Shown here: positions 45,157 to 52,786 of the stretch, in pieces | Layout: each line of letters starts with the position of its first letter | Numbering within the stretch: the first letter of the stretch is position 1 | Assembly (NCBI RefSeq): GCF_014700075.1 | Contig: NZ_JACXBU010000011.1 | Span: forward strand, 1-64,000 | Length of the DNA stretch: 64,000 nucleotides | Source of the DNA: Pseudomonas sp. JM0905a | Lineage (GTDB): Bacteria > Pseudomonadota > Gammaproteobacteria > Pseudomonadales > Pseudomonadaceae | Direction of reading: 5' to 3' | Notes under the pieces: generated by a model | What the model was told of the DNA's origin: nothing | What the model saw: the letters and a program-made list of their open reading frames with translations, nothing else | Database searches by the model: none | Position numbers and translations under genes: made by a program

Positions 45157-46950
45157 TTATTTAACTGCCGGCAACATCAGGTTCGTAGAGACACACGTCC
45201 CTTCCCCGGGACTACTGATCAACTCAATCTGGCCGTTCATTCGTTCCACCAGACGCTTGCAGATGGCCAAACCAATGCCACTGCCACCACGACGAATACC
45301 CAGGTCGTCCAGCCGCTGACTGAATGCTTCGAACATGCGCCCCTGGTCCTCTTCCGGAACGCCAATGCCGGTATCACGCACCATCAGCGCAACCTTGACA
45401 AGGCCCTGGCCAAGTCCGATACAGCGGAGCTCCACCGAAACTCCACCCCGGTCCGTGAACCTCAATGCATTGCTGAGCAGAGCCTGGGCTATACGGGTAA
45501 ACGCATGGGGGTCAAGCCAGACACTTGTCTGCAGGCTGCCGGCCATGTCGAGCTGCAGACTTAGCCCTCGCGCCTGAGCAGATGCCTGGAATTCATCAAC
45601 GATCTTTCGGGTTAACTCCGTGATGTCCAGTGGCTCTGGCCTCAGGATGTGCTTGCCCGCCTCCAGGCGCAGATAACTCCGGAAGTCTCCGAGCAGCTCC
45701 TGCATTACTTGCGTCGCGGAATGCGCGATGGCAATTGCCTCGGCTTGCTTCGCCGGCTCCAGCGCCCCGCTGGCAAGATCGAGCATGGTGGCAATATTGT
45801 TGAGCGGAGCAGCCATTTCATCGGTCACCCATTCCATGAAACGCTCCTTGGCTTGCATTATCGCCTCTAGTCTTGCGCTGCTATCCCTCAGGTCGAGCAG
45901 CACAACGTCCCGGTCAGTAATGTCCACGTTGCCGCAAATCAGGCCAAGCAGATTGCCTGCACTATCCCTGTATGGCTTACCCCAGTGCCGAAGCACCCGA
46001 TTTTTACCCTGGATTTTCAGCACGACGTCCGCGGAGTAAGGCTGCCCCTTTAGCGTCTCGGCCACCAGTCGTTCATGGATAAAGCGGGCATGTTCCTCCG
46101 GCCACTCCTGAGTTTCATACATCCGCCGGCCGACGACATCTTCGAGCTTGAGCCCATGCTGCTCCAGATAGCGGTTGTTGCAGGTGATCAGGCGCCCCTC
46201 GACATCACGCACGCACAGTGCGTGCGGAAGCGCATCGATCATTTCATGCATCAGATCAAGCTCCCGCTGGCGCGCTTCGTCCAGCAATGGCGACCTCGGG
46301 GCTTCGTCGCTGAATGCGGTTGTTTCCACCAACCCATAGCGCCTCGCGATATCGAACAGCTCCAGCATCGAACCCGCCCGCAGCTTGTGCATGACCCGTG
46401 TCTTGTAGGTGCTGATGGTCTTCTCACTCAGCAGCAGGCGCTCCCCGATGACGTTGTTAGTCATCCCCTTGGCGAGCATCTGCAATACCGTCAACTCGCG
46501 TGCCGACAGCGCCTTCAACGGGTTGTCCTCAATTTTAGTGGCCTGTACATGAGGCACCGCGAGGACGGTATCGCGCGGAAAATAGGTGTGCCCATTCAGA
46601 AGAGCCTTTACCGCCATGCCAACCTGTTGCAAGTCAGTCTGCTTGCTGATAAAGCCAAAAGCTCCGGCTTCGTGACTGCGGGCGGCAAAATACTCGGTAC
46701 TTTGCTCGGTAACTACCAAGACCCGCACTTCAGGGGCTTGCCTGGTCAAACGCTGAATGACTTCTAGACCTCCCAGTCCGGGAATCGAGAGCTCTAGCAG
46801 GAGCAGATTCGGCCGAAGCCGTCGTGCGATTTCCAATGCCTCGGTACCGTTGCTTGCTTCAGCGACGATAATGTGTCCTTCCGATTCGAGTAGCAGCCGT
46901 AATGCATGCCTGGCAATCGGATGCTCGTCTACGATCATGACCGTGCTCAT
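45157..46950 (-). CDS. Single-chain regulator: REC-LuxR-HTH-PAS-histidine kinase, altered phospho-sites
   Basis: One 597-residue frame joins a response regulator to a kinase. Residues 1-120 form a receiver domain with D8 E9, T81 and K103, but the phospho-acceptor position is E53 (LLLLELSIPG instead of Asp). Residues 145-205 are a NarL/LuxR helix-turn-helix (LSARELTVLQMLAKGMTNNV). Residues 230-345 are a PAS fold. The HisKA part (about 365-430) has FMEWVTDEMAAPLNNIATML, in which the acceptor His is Asp377. The ATP-binding domain is intact: N-box LLSNALRF, G1 DTGIGVP, G2 GSGIGLA. It therefore probably acts without classical transfer and may be a constitutive, ATP-sensing or PAS-signalled DNA-binding factor. 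It lies on the same strand upstream of the adhesin cluster and is its likely regulator (inference). Confidence 0.9.
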   Translation of the reverse strand: MSTVMIVDEHPIARHALRLLLESEGHIIVAEASNGTEALEIARRLRPNLLLLELSIPGLGGLEVIQRLTRQAPEVRVLVVTEQSTEYFAARSHEAGAFGFISKQTDLQQVGMAVKALLNGHTYFPRDTVLAVPHVQATKIEDNPLKALSARELTVLQMLAKGMTNNVIGERLLLSEKTISTYKTRVMHKLRAGSMLELFDIARRYGLVETTAFSDEAPRSPLLDEARQRELDLMHEMIDALPHALCVRDVEGRLITCNNRYLEQHGLKLEDVVGRRMYETQEWPEEHARFIHERLVAETLKGQPYSADVVLKIQGKNRVLRHWGKPYRDSAGNLLGLICGNVDITDRDVVLLDLRDSSARLEAIMQAKERFMEWVTDEMAAPLNNIATMLDLASGALEPAKQAEAIAIAHSATQVMQELLGDFRSYLRLEAGKHILRPEPLDITELTRKIVDEFQASAQARGLSLQLDMAGSLQTSVWLDPHAFTRIAQALLSNALRFTDRGGVSVELRCIGLGQGLVKVALMVRDTGIGVPEEDQGRMFEAFSQRLDDLGIRRGGSGIGLAICKRLVERMNGQIELISSPGEGTCVSTNLMLPAVK

Positions 46951-48060
46951 CGGCTTCCCTCCGACATATCCCTGGCCGTAAGACTAGAATATTTGTCTGG
47001 GATCCTCGCGTGTCTGCTCTCGCATCGCTAGCTACCTTGATGCAAATTGCCGCTTTTGTTTTAAGCACCGTGGTGCTGCCAAGCGCCGCACATCGACTAT
47101 CTGCAATTGGGCCAGCCTGAGCAGACGTCCACTGTGGAAGGAAACAAGTAATCAACACCCCAACATGGTGGCGGTAACAGACATTGAGCGAAGTCCGCTA
47201 ACGGCCAATAGCTGCCCGTGGAACCGACCGAAATCTCCCCATCGCGCGTGGTCACTCTGCGATTTTTCAGGTAATGGTCCAACGCTTGGGCCGCACTTCA
47301 AAGCGCCTTAGCGGTGTACCTGATTTAGCCGTTCGCCAGTGCGAGGCCCTCAAGTGACGCTGCGCGAAGGCGTCCAAAGGGCGCAACACTTAGCGAAACG
47401 ACCTGCACTGTTAAATCATGAACCATGTTAGAAATGCTCATGAGAATCCTAAGACCCCAAAGAGCTCCGAACTAAAAAGCCGAAATCTAGAGAACTCATG
47501 TGTTGAAAAATCGGCTGCCGCAATTTCGAGAACTTTTAGTTCCCCTTCCGTGGAAGAAAATCAGAGCCATTTGGCCGGCCCCGATTCATGAGCTTCTCGC
47601 GTATCCACTATTCAGCCGTTTAGATTTCAGGATCCTGCTGGGTTTGGACGTGGCACTGCACACTCGCGTCCCTAGCCTGCATCATTTCAAGAGACGTTGA
47701 GCTTTCCTCAACCAAGCAAAGCTAATGCTCGACTTCTGCCGGTTCCCACCGGCGGCTTCGGGTCGGTTACTGGTCGTGGACTTTGGCTGATCCACCCTTG
47801 TCCTCCTTAACGCGGAGGACCAGCCAAGAGCACCAATCTCACGTACAGCCATCAACCTTGGAGCAAGGCAAAGCTGGTCGGGCAGAAAACCCCACTTCGA
47901 CTCAGGATTGGGCTTCTTCTTCGGAGGGCGCTCGCTATCTTTTCATATCTAGCGATATAAGCTTTCTCGTCAAGAGACACAGCCGGGCACTATCCCATGG
48001 CACTGCAATGTCGACCGCTGCGGGTGGCTACTACCGCACGATGCTCCTCGCGCAGGCCGA
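46951..48060. other. Gene-poor patch of 1.1 kb with possible remnants
   Basis: No convincing gene was found between the single-chain regulator and the cysteine-cluster gene. Short frames (for example 47500-47700 plus, 47783-48064 plus) have no clear ribosome site and no recognised sequence. There is a 34-bp repeat at 47411 and a hairpin GTCCTCC/GGAGGAC near 47799-47820. Lower coding density and the adjacent repeat suggest a decayed or mobile-edge region. Confidence 0.5.
47411..47444. repeat. Right copy of the 34-bp direct repeat
   Basis: It begins TTAAATCATG and ends AAATGCTCATGAG, matching 36231-36264 in the same orientation with six mismatches. The two copies bracket 11.2 kb that contain the SDR remnant, the adhesin genes and the single-chain regulator. 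Confidence 0.5.
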
Positions 48061-48417
48061 CTAAACCAACACTTGGCGGGTGCTCGCAATCAGCTCATGC
48101 ACCTGGCGTACAACATGCTCCTCCGTCTGCGTTTCCGGTCCACGACCGCGCGGGCATGGCAAGCTCGGGGTGGTCCCGAATAGGCGGCAGATTAATGGGC
48201 GCTGCTCATAGGCTTCGCAGCCTTGCGTACCCAGATGCACGCAGTTCCATTGCGCCAGGGCTGCGTCATGCTCGGCGTCGCTTTTTACGGGGAGTCGTGA
48301 CATTTCCTCGGACGACGCGGTCACCGGCCCGCAGCAATCGTGGCACCCTGGCACGCAGGAGAAAGCCGGAATCTGCCGACGCAACTGGTCGATCTTTCGA
48401 CTGGTCGTACAGCTCAT
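48061..48417 (-). CDS. YkgJ-family cysteine-cluster protein
   Basis: The 118-residue protein has the family pattern of metal-ligand cysteines: FSCVPGCHDCCGPVT, a central WNC, and CEAYEQRPLICRLFG (GCxxYxxRPxxCR). Such proteins bind iron or zinc and are of unknown function. ATG at 48417 was chosen; it overlaps the stop of the upstream small gene by 4 bases (ATGA), implying coupled translation. No signal peptide is present. Confidence 0.85.
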   Translation of the reverse strand: MSCTTSRKIDQLRRQIPAFSCVPGCHDCCGPVTASSEEMSRLPVKSDAEHDAALAQWNCVHLGTQGCEAYEQRPLICRLFGTTPSLPCPRGRGPETQTEEHVVRQVHELIASTRQVLV

Positions 48418-48605
48418 GTGATTGGCCAACCTGTGCCAGTGCTCGCCCTTCGCGGATAGCTATGAGGCGCCTCGATCCGCTCCTTGAGCTTGGTTGCAAA
48501 ATCCTTGGCGCAACGCTCACTGCGAAACTGCACCCGGCGGACACCAAAGCGGACCGTCCATAACTCTTCACTCTGACTGGTCAGATGCTCGACTTTCACT
48601 GACAT
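48414..48605 (-). CDS. Small hypothetical protein related to the gene at 1945-2154
   Basis: The 63-residue protein carries W-T-V-R-F and FATKLKERIEAPH, aligned with the 69-residue protein at the left of the window. CAGAGGCACC precedes the ATG. Its stop overlaps the start of the cysteine-cluster gene, so the two products are probably made together. No function is known; the family's short beta-alpha layout could suit protein or nucleic-acid binding. Confidence 0.65.
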   Translation of the reverse strand: MSVKVEHLTSQSEELWTVRFGVRRVQFRSERCAKDFATKLKERIEAPHSYPRRASTGTGWPIT

Positions 48606-48632
48606 GACGGTGCCTCTGTATTTGCCTGCGGG

Positions 48633-48863
48633 TTAAAAATGGATTTCTGCGCTCTTTATTCCTAGGTCCCGCAGTTCGTGAATCAAGTCGTCCAGATGTG
48701 CAAAGGACTCGACCTCCTCGTTGTCATCGACCAGAAAAAAGCTTCGACCGGCGTTCTTCTTGAAGAACACGATCCACTCTTTGGTGTTGGTCGGGTTCAC
48801 GATTACATGGGTGTCAAAGAATACGCCTTCGGCGTGCCGGGCCTTCACATCAGTTCGCTTCAT
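48633..48863 (-). CDS. Small hypothetical protein (76 aa)
   Basis: The acidic C-terminal half includes FFLVDDNEEVESFAHLDDLI and ends IKSAEIHF; the N-terminal half has HAEGVFFDTHVIVNPTNTKE and WIVFFKKN. A compact alpha-beta fold is likely and no signal peptide is visible. It was not recognised. It shares its strand and close spacing with the two genes downstream (48414 and 48061), forming a three-gene set of small proteins, and it is divergent from the SulP gene. Confidence 0.6.
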   Translation of the reverse strand: MKRTDVKARHAEGVFFDTHVIVNPTNTKEWIVFFKKNAGRSFFLVDDNEEVESFAHLDDLIHELRDLGIKSAEIHF

Positions 48864-48978
48864 TCAAGTCACCACGCTACGTTCGCGCTCGCACATTTCT
48901 ACTCAACGACCCGGCTGGCTGCACTGAATCGTCCTAGGCTGTTTTTCCCGCTGGTTCCACGGTGTCTGGGCATTTAAT

Positions 48979-48997
48979 ATTATCACTGCATGATAAT
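48979..48997. promoter_or_regulatory. Palindrome upstream of the SulP gene
   Basis: ATTATCA-CTGCA-TGATAAT is a 19-base dyad about 33 bases before the transporter start, in an AT-rich gap shared with the divergent small-protein genes. It could be an operator for the SulP gene or for both directions. No regulator gene is assigned. Confidence 0.55.
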
Positions 48998-49029
48998 CCT
49001 ATGCACATAGTCCGATTAAGGGTCCAGTC

Positions 49030-50688
49030 ATGATTGCCGTACGCGAAGCGTGGAAGGCCGGGTTGTTCGGGCGGGAACACTGGGGGCGCAACTTGGTTTC
49101 CGGCGTGGTCGTCGGCGTTGTGGCGCTACCCCTGGCCATGGCGTTCGCCATCGCCTCCGGAGTCAAGCCCGAGCAGGGCATTTACACCGCGATCATTAGC
49201 GGATTGCTGGTTTCCCTGCTGGGCGGCAGCCGTCTGCAGATTGCCGGACCGACCGGTGCCTTCATCGTGATTCTCGCGGGGGTCACCGCCCGCTACGGCG
49301 TGGATGGCCTGCAGCTCGCCACCATGATGGCTGGCGCCATTCTGCTGCTCCTCGGGGTCACCCGTCTCGGCGCGATCATCAAATTCATACCCGACCCGGT
49401 GATCGTCGGCTTCACCGCCGGGATCGGGGTGATCATCTGGATCGGGCAGTGGCAGGACTTTTTCGGCCTACCCAAGGTCGGTGGTGGACACTTCCACGAG
49501 AAGCTCTGGCACCTGATGCAGGCGCTGCCGAACCTGCATCTCGCCACCACCCTGCTCGCGACGGCCAGTCTTGCCCTGGTCATCGCGTCGCCCAGGCTGC
49601 CAGGTCTGAAACGCGTACCCGGCCCCCTGGTGGCGATGGTGTTCGCCACGGCGGTCCAGTCGCTGTTCCACTTCGAGGGGGTCGCCACCATCGGCAGTGC
49701 CTTCGGCGGCATTCCCCAGGGGCTGCCCAGCCTGGATTTGCCGGAGATCACCCTGTCGCGGATGATCGAACTGATCGGTCCGGCTTTCGCCATCGCCATG
49801 CTAGGCGCCATCGAGTCGTTGCTGTCCGCTGTAGTCGCCGATGGCATGGCCGGCACCAAGCACGACTCCAATCAGGAACTGATCGGCCAGGGCATCGCCA
49901 ATCTGGCCGTCCCACTGTTCGGCGGGTTCGCCGCCACCGGTGCCATCGCCCGGACTGCCACCAATATCCGCAACGGCGCCACCGGGCCGCTGGCCGGCGT
50001 GACCCATGCCCTGACCCTGGTGTTGATCCTTCTGTTCCTGGCGCCGCTGGCCTCGAACATTCCGCTCTGCGCCCTGGCCGCGATCCTGTTCGTCGTCGCC
50101 TACAACATGAGCGAGCTGAAACACTTCCAGCGCATGGTGCAACGCGCGCCGCGGGCCGACGTGGCCATCCTGCTGATTACCTTCGGCCTGACCGTGTTCA
50201 GCGATCTGGTGATCGCGGTGAACATCGGCGTCATTCTGGCCATGCTGCAGTTCATGCGCCGCATGGCCTCGTCGGTCGAGGTGCAACAGGTCGTCGAAGA
50301 GGAATTGGCCAGTGAACTGCGCGCCAATGGCCAGCTCCGGCTACCTCCCGGGGTGCTGGTGTATATGATCGAAGGGCCGCTGTTCTTTGGTGCGGCGGAA
50401 ACCTTCGAGCGCGTCCTGGCGCAGACTCACACTGATCCACGCCTATTGGTGATTCGCCTGAAGCGGGTGCCGTTCATGGACATCACCGGTCTGCAGACGC
50501 TGGAGGAAGTCATTCAGCAGCTGCACAAGCGGCAGATCGCAGTGAAGCTCTGCGAAGCGAACCGCAAGGTGCTCAGCAAGCTCGACAAAGCGGGGATCCT
50601 GCAGACTTTGGGACCGGCGCATTACCACGCCGAATTCGCCGCCGCGCTGGCGACGGATGAGGTGCCAGAAATACCTCCCCCGCCCTAG
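49030..50688 (+). CDS. SulP-family anion transporter with STAS domain
   Basis: The 552-residue protein has about 12 membrane segments (opening ALPLAMAFAIASGVKPEQGI) and a C-terminal cytoplasmic STAS domain (about residues 440-540), including VLVYMIEGPLFFGAAETFER and RVPFMDITGLQTLEEVI. SulP members carry sulfate, bicarbonate, C4-dicarboxylate or other anions. The loop LIGQGIANLAVPLFGGFAAT contains the family segment near the substrate path. The substrate cannot be told from sequence. No carbonic anhydrase or sulfate gene flanks it. Confidence 0.9.
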   Translation: MIAVREAWKAGLFGREHWGRNLVSGVVVGVVALPLAMAFAIASGVKPEQGIYTAIISGLLVSLLGGSRLQIAGPTGAFIVILAGVTARYGVDGLQLATMMAGAILLLLGVTRLGAIIKFIPDPVIVGFTAGIGVIIWIGQWQDFFGLPKVGGGHFHEKLWHLMQALPNLHLATTLLATASLALVIASPRLPGLKRVPGPLVAMVFATAVQSLFHFEGVATIGSAFGGIPQGLPSLDLPEITLSRMIELIGPAFAIAMLGAIESLLSAVVADGMAGTKHDSNQELIGQGIANLAVPLFGGFAATGAIARTATNIRNGATGPLAGVTHALTLVLILLFLAPLASNIPLCALAAILFVVAYNMSELKHFQRMVQRAPRADVAILLITFGLTVFSDLVIAVNIGVILAMLQFMRRMASSVEVQQVVEEELASELRANGQLRLPPGVLVYMIEGPLFFGAAETFERVLAQTHTDPRLLVIRLKRVPFMDITGLQTLEEVIQQLHKRQIAVKLCEANRKVLSKLDKAGILQTLGPAHYHAEFAAALATDEVPEIPPPP

Positions 50689-50689
50689 A

Positions 50690-50706
50690 GCGGGCCCTTG
50701 GCCCGC
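50690..50706. terminator. Hairpin after the SulP gene
   Basis: GCGGGCC-CTT-GGCCCGC forms a seven-base-pair stem starting two bases past the transporter stop. There is no T-run, so it may be a weak terminator for this gene or for the converging ribbon-helix-helix gene. Confidence 0.5.
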
Positions 50707-50729
50707 TGACGGTCAAGGCTCACCGGGCG

Positions 50730-50933
50730 TCAAGATTTGGCGTTGGCCGCCAACGAGCTCTTGGTCGCATAGGTGACGCCATGCTGGTCCAGGTAATCCC
50801 GGATCAGTTGTCGCACCACCTGCGACGGCGTCAGGTCTTGCGCGGCGCACAGTTCTTCGAACGCTTTCTTCTTGTGCGGATCGATGAGAACGGTGAGGCG
50901 GGCGGTCTTGCTTTCCATAGAGTATCGGCTCAT
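50730..50933 (-). CDS. Ribbon-helix-helix (CopG/Arc-like) DNA-binding protein
   Basis: The 67-residue protein carries a beta-strand (ARLTVLIDPHKKKAFEELC) followed by helices, including TPSQVVRQLIRDYL, the layout of the CopG/Arc fold, with a C-terminal tail of 20 residues. It has no adjacent toxin, so it is an orphan regulator rather than an obvious antitoxin. ATG at 50933 was used; a later in-frame start at 50918 is possible. The AATCAA direct repeats immediately upstream suggest autoregulation. Confidence 0.75.
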   Translation of the reverse strand: MSRYSMESKTARLTVLIDPHKKKAFEELCAAQDLTPSQVVRQLIRDYLDQHGVTYATKSSLAANAKS

Positions 50934-50950
50934 TCCAGGCGTCGGATGTT

Positions 50951-50967
50951 AATCAAATTATAATCAA
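50951..50967. promoter_or_regulatory. Direct repeat of AATCAA, likely operator for the RHH protein
   Basis: AATCAA occurs at 50951-50956 and 50962-50967, a spacing of 11 bases, one turn of the helix, 18 bases upstream of the RHH start codon. Ribbon-helix-helix dimers usually bind direct or inverted repeats spaced like this, so autorepression is likely. Confidence 0.55.
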
Positions 50968-51048
50968 CGGGTCCGGGACTGTCACCGCAGGCGCCATTGG
51001 GAGGACAAGGCGGATCGGGCCCGGTCCTGGAGCCCGATCCCAGGTCGG

Positions 51049-51290
51049 TCACAGTGGGTAATGGAGCCGCGCGACTCCGGAGTCCACTGCCGCCTGGGCA
51101 ACCGCCCCGGCCACCGCACCAAGCAGTCGAGCATCCAGCGGTTTCGGCAGGATGTAGTCCGACCCGAACGCCAAGCGATCGATGTTGAACGCGCGCAACA
51201 CCTCCACCGGCGTCGGTTCCTAGGCCAACTGACGCAGGCCTTTCAAGGCGGCCACTTTCATCGCCATTTCCAGGTTCATCGTCGCCACCC
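51049..51290 (-). pseudogene. 3' remnant of a malic enzyme gene
   Basis: The minus-strand translation reads NLEMAMKVAALKGLRQLA, then a TAG stop, then VEVLRAFNIDRLAFGSDYIL, PKPLDARLLGAV and ARLHYP before the normal stop at 51049. This matches the C-terminus of NAD(P)-dependent malic enzyme (decarboxylating). The internal stop probably comes from AAG changing to TAG. The rest of the gene is missing. It is a decayed remnant and cannot work. Confidence 0.8.
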
Positions 51291-51400
51291 TGATCATCCT
51301 GGCCTTGATGGATCTGCTGCGGTCCACGTTCGTTACGCATCTCGGTTAGCCAACAGAACCCGATGCCGCCCTGCCCCGCTGCCTTCTGACGCTGAAACGC

Positions 51401-52414
51401 TTACGGCGTCGTCTTGTCCTGCCCGGGAAACAGCGATTCGAATCGCGGCGTCGCGCGGGCAACGAAATCCACTCCCTTGCGCATGATGAAATAGGCGGCA
51501 ACGTCATGCTGTTCGGCGAAGGCGTAGCCCTCGTCAGGGCCGAGCACCATCAGCACCGTAGACAAGCCATCGGCATGCAGTCCCGAAGGGTCGACCACCG
51601 TTACTGCCGCCAGCGCGTGCTTCACCGGCCTGCCGACACGTGGATCGAAAGTGTGCGAATAGCGCTGGCCGCCTTCCTCGAAATAGTTGCGGTAATCGCC
51701 GGAGGTGGAAACGCTGAAGCCATCCAGTGCAATGGCGCGCTCCACTTGCTGCTCTTGCTCGCCACTCGGAACCTCCAGGGCTATCCGCCAGGGTGTACCG
51801 TCAGGTTTGTGGCCGATGCCCCTGATTTCGCCGGTGATCTCGACCAGATAGGCCTTGATACCCAAGGCGGAAAGCCTTTCGCCGACCCGATCCACCGCGT
51901 AGCCAGCGACCATGCTGTCGAAATCCAGTTGCGCCGGCACATCCTTGCACAGCTTTTCGCCATCCATGCGCAAGTGCTGGTGCCCTACCCGTGCCTGCTC
52001 CCGTGCCAGGGCGCTCGCGTCCGGCACCTTATCCCCCCGTGACTGCGGACCGAAGCCCCAGAGGTTCATCAATGGCAGCACCGTCAGGTCGAAAGCCCCG
52101 TCACTCTCACGGGACAGGAACTCGCCGTACGCCAGCAAGCGTTGCATATCTTCCGGCACCGCCTGACAAGCGCCGGCCGGCAGATCGTTGAAGCGGGAAA
52201 CCACGGAGTCGTCGCGCCAGGTGGAGAACTGCTGGTCGAGTTCCCCGAGTATTTTCTCGACTTCGGCCTTGACTCGCTGAGGGTCCGGCGTCTGCGCGGT
52301 GGGTACGTACTGGATCGAGTACGTGCTCCCCATGGTCGGTCCGGAAAAGCGCTCGATCCGTTCACCGCAGCCATAAAGCACCGTCAACAGCATCACCAGC
52401 AGGATTGCGCGCAT
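51401..52414 (-). CDS. apbE: FAD:protein FMN transferase (ApbE)
   Basis: The 337-residue lipoprotein has a signal and lipobox (LLVMLLTVLYGC). The ApbE fold is indicated by SGPTMGSTYSIQY, DLTVLPLMNLWGFGP, VDRVGERL and GFSVSTSGDYRNYFEEGG, then SHTFDPRVGRPVKH (Mg2+ and FAD binding). It attaches FMN to a threonine of target proteins in the periplasm. It is transcribed away from rnfC-rnfD, and RnfD has a matching acceptor motif, so RnfD is the likely substrate. The start at 52414 has GAGGTG upstream; upstream in-frame codons lack support. Confidence 0.9.
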   Translation of the reverse strand: MRAILLVMLLTVLYGCGERIERFSGPTMGSTYSIQYVPTAQTPDPQRVKAEVEKILGELDQQFSTWRDDSVVSRFNDLPAGACQAVPEDMQRLLAYGEFLSRESDGAFDLTVLPLMNLWGFGPQSRGDKVPDASALAREQARVGHQHLRMDGEKLCKDVPAQLDFDSMVAGYAVDRVGERLSALGIKAYLVEITGEIRGIGHKPDGTPWRIALEVPSGEQEQQVERAIALDGFSVSTSGDYRNYFEEGGQRYSHTFDPRVGRPVKHALAAVTVVDPSGLHADGLSTVLMVLGPDEGYAFAEQHDVAAYFIMRKGVDFVARATPRFESLFPGQDKTTP

Positions 52415-52786
52415 CGTCTGACACCTCGCTGATCCCGGCCGCCCAGTGCGGCGCGCGGTATTTACCCCAACTGCAGGCACCAACTCGTTACTAGAGAGTA
52501 AAGCCGCATCCCCGAACATGGCGGCGAGCGCGTCCACAAGTGTGCGCAACCCGCACCAGTTGCGGCCTGAGATCGTTCCGAGGCTCTCGCGTGGGCTGGC
52601 AATTGGCCTACCGTTCATCAGCAAATATGGTCAAAAACTGAACAAAACCATCATAAGGGGCTCTTAGTCCCGTTAGTTATCGAGTTTCGCCCTCGCTACT
52701 CGCTCAATTTCCCGGAAGCAAAAAACCATCACGTGCATTAGCGCGTAGGGGAGTTTTTTGCCCAAAGAAAAGTTGGAGGACAGAAC
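52415..52786. other. Divergent intergenic region between apbE and rnfC
   Basis: About 370 bases hold the promoters of two divergently transcribed units. A stretch near 52626-52660 is AT-rich. TTGGAGGACAG just before 52787 is the rnfC ribosome site. No confident promoter pair was assigned. Confidence 0.5.

Noticed and set aside
47500-47700. 66-codon plus-strand frame in the gene-poor patch
   Set aside because: GTG start without a ribosome site and no recognisable protein; likely chance.
47799-47820. GTCCTCC/GGAGGAC hairpin
   Set aside because: Seven-base-pair stem without a T-run and not next to any gene end; kept only as part of the patch description.
51261-51349. Hydrophobic plus-strand stretch (FIVATLIILALMDLL) ending in a stop
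   Set aside because: Suggestive of a membrane-protein tail, perhaps a leftover of the rearrangement, but too short, with no start codon and overlapping the malic-enzyme remnant's edge.
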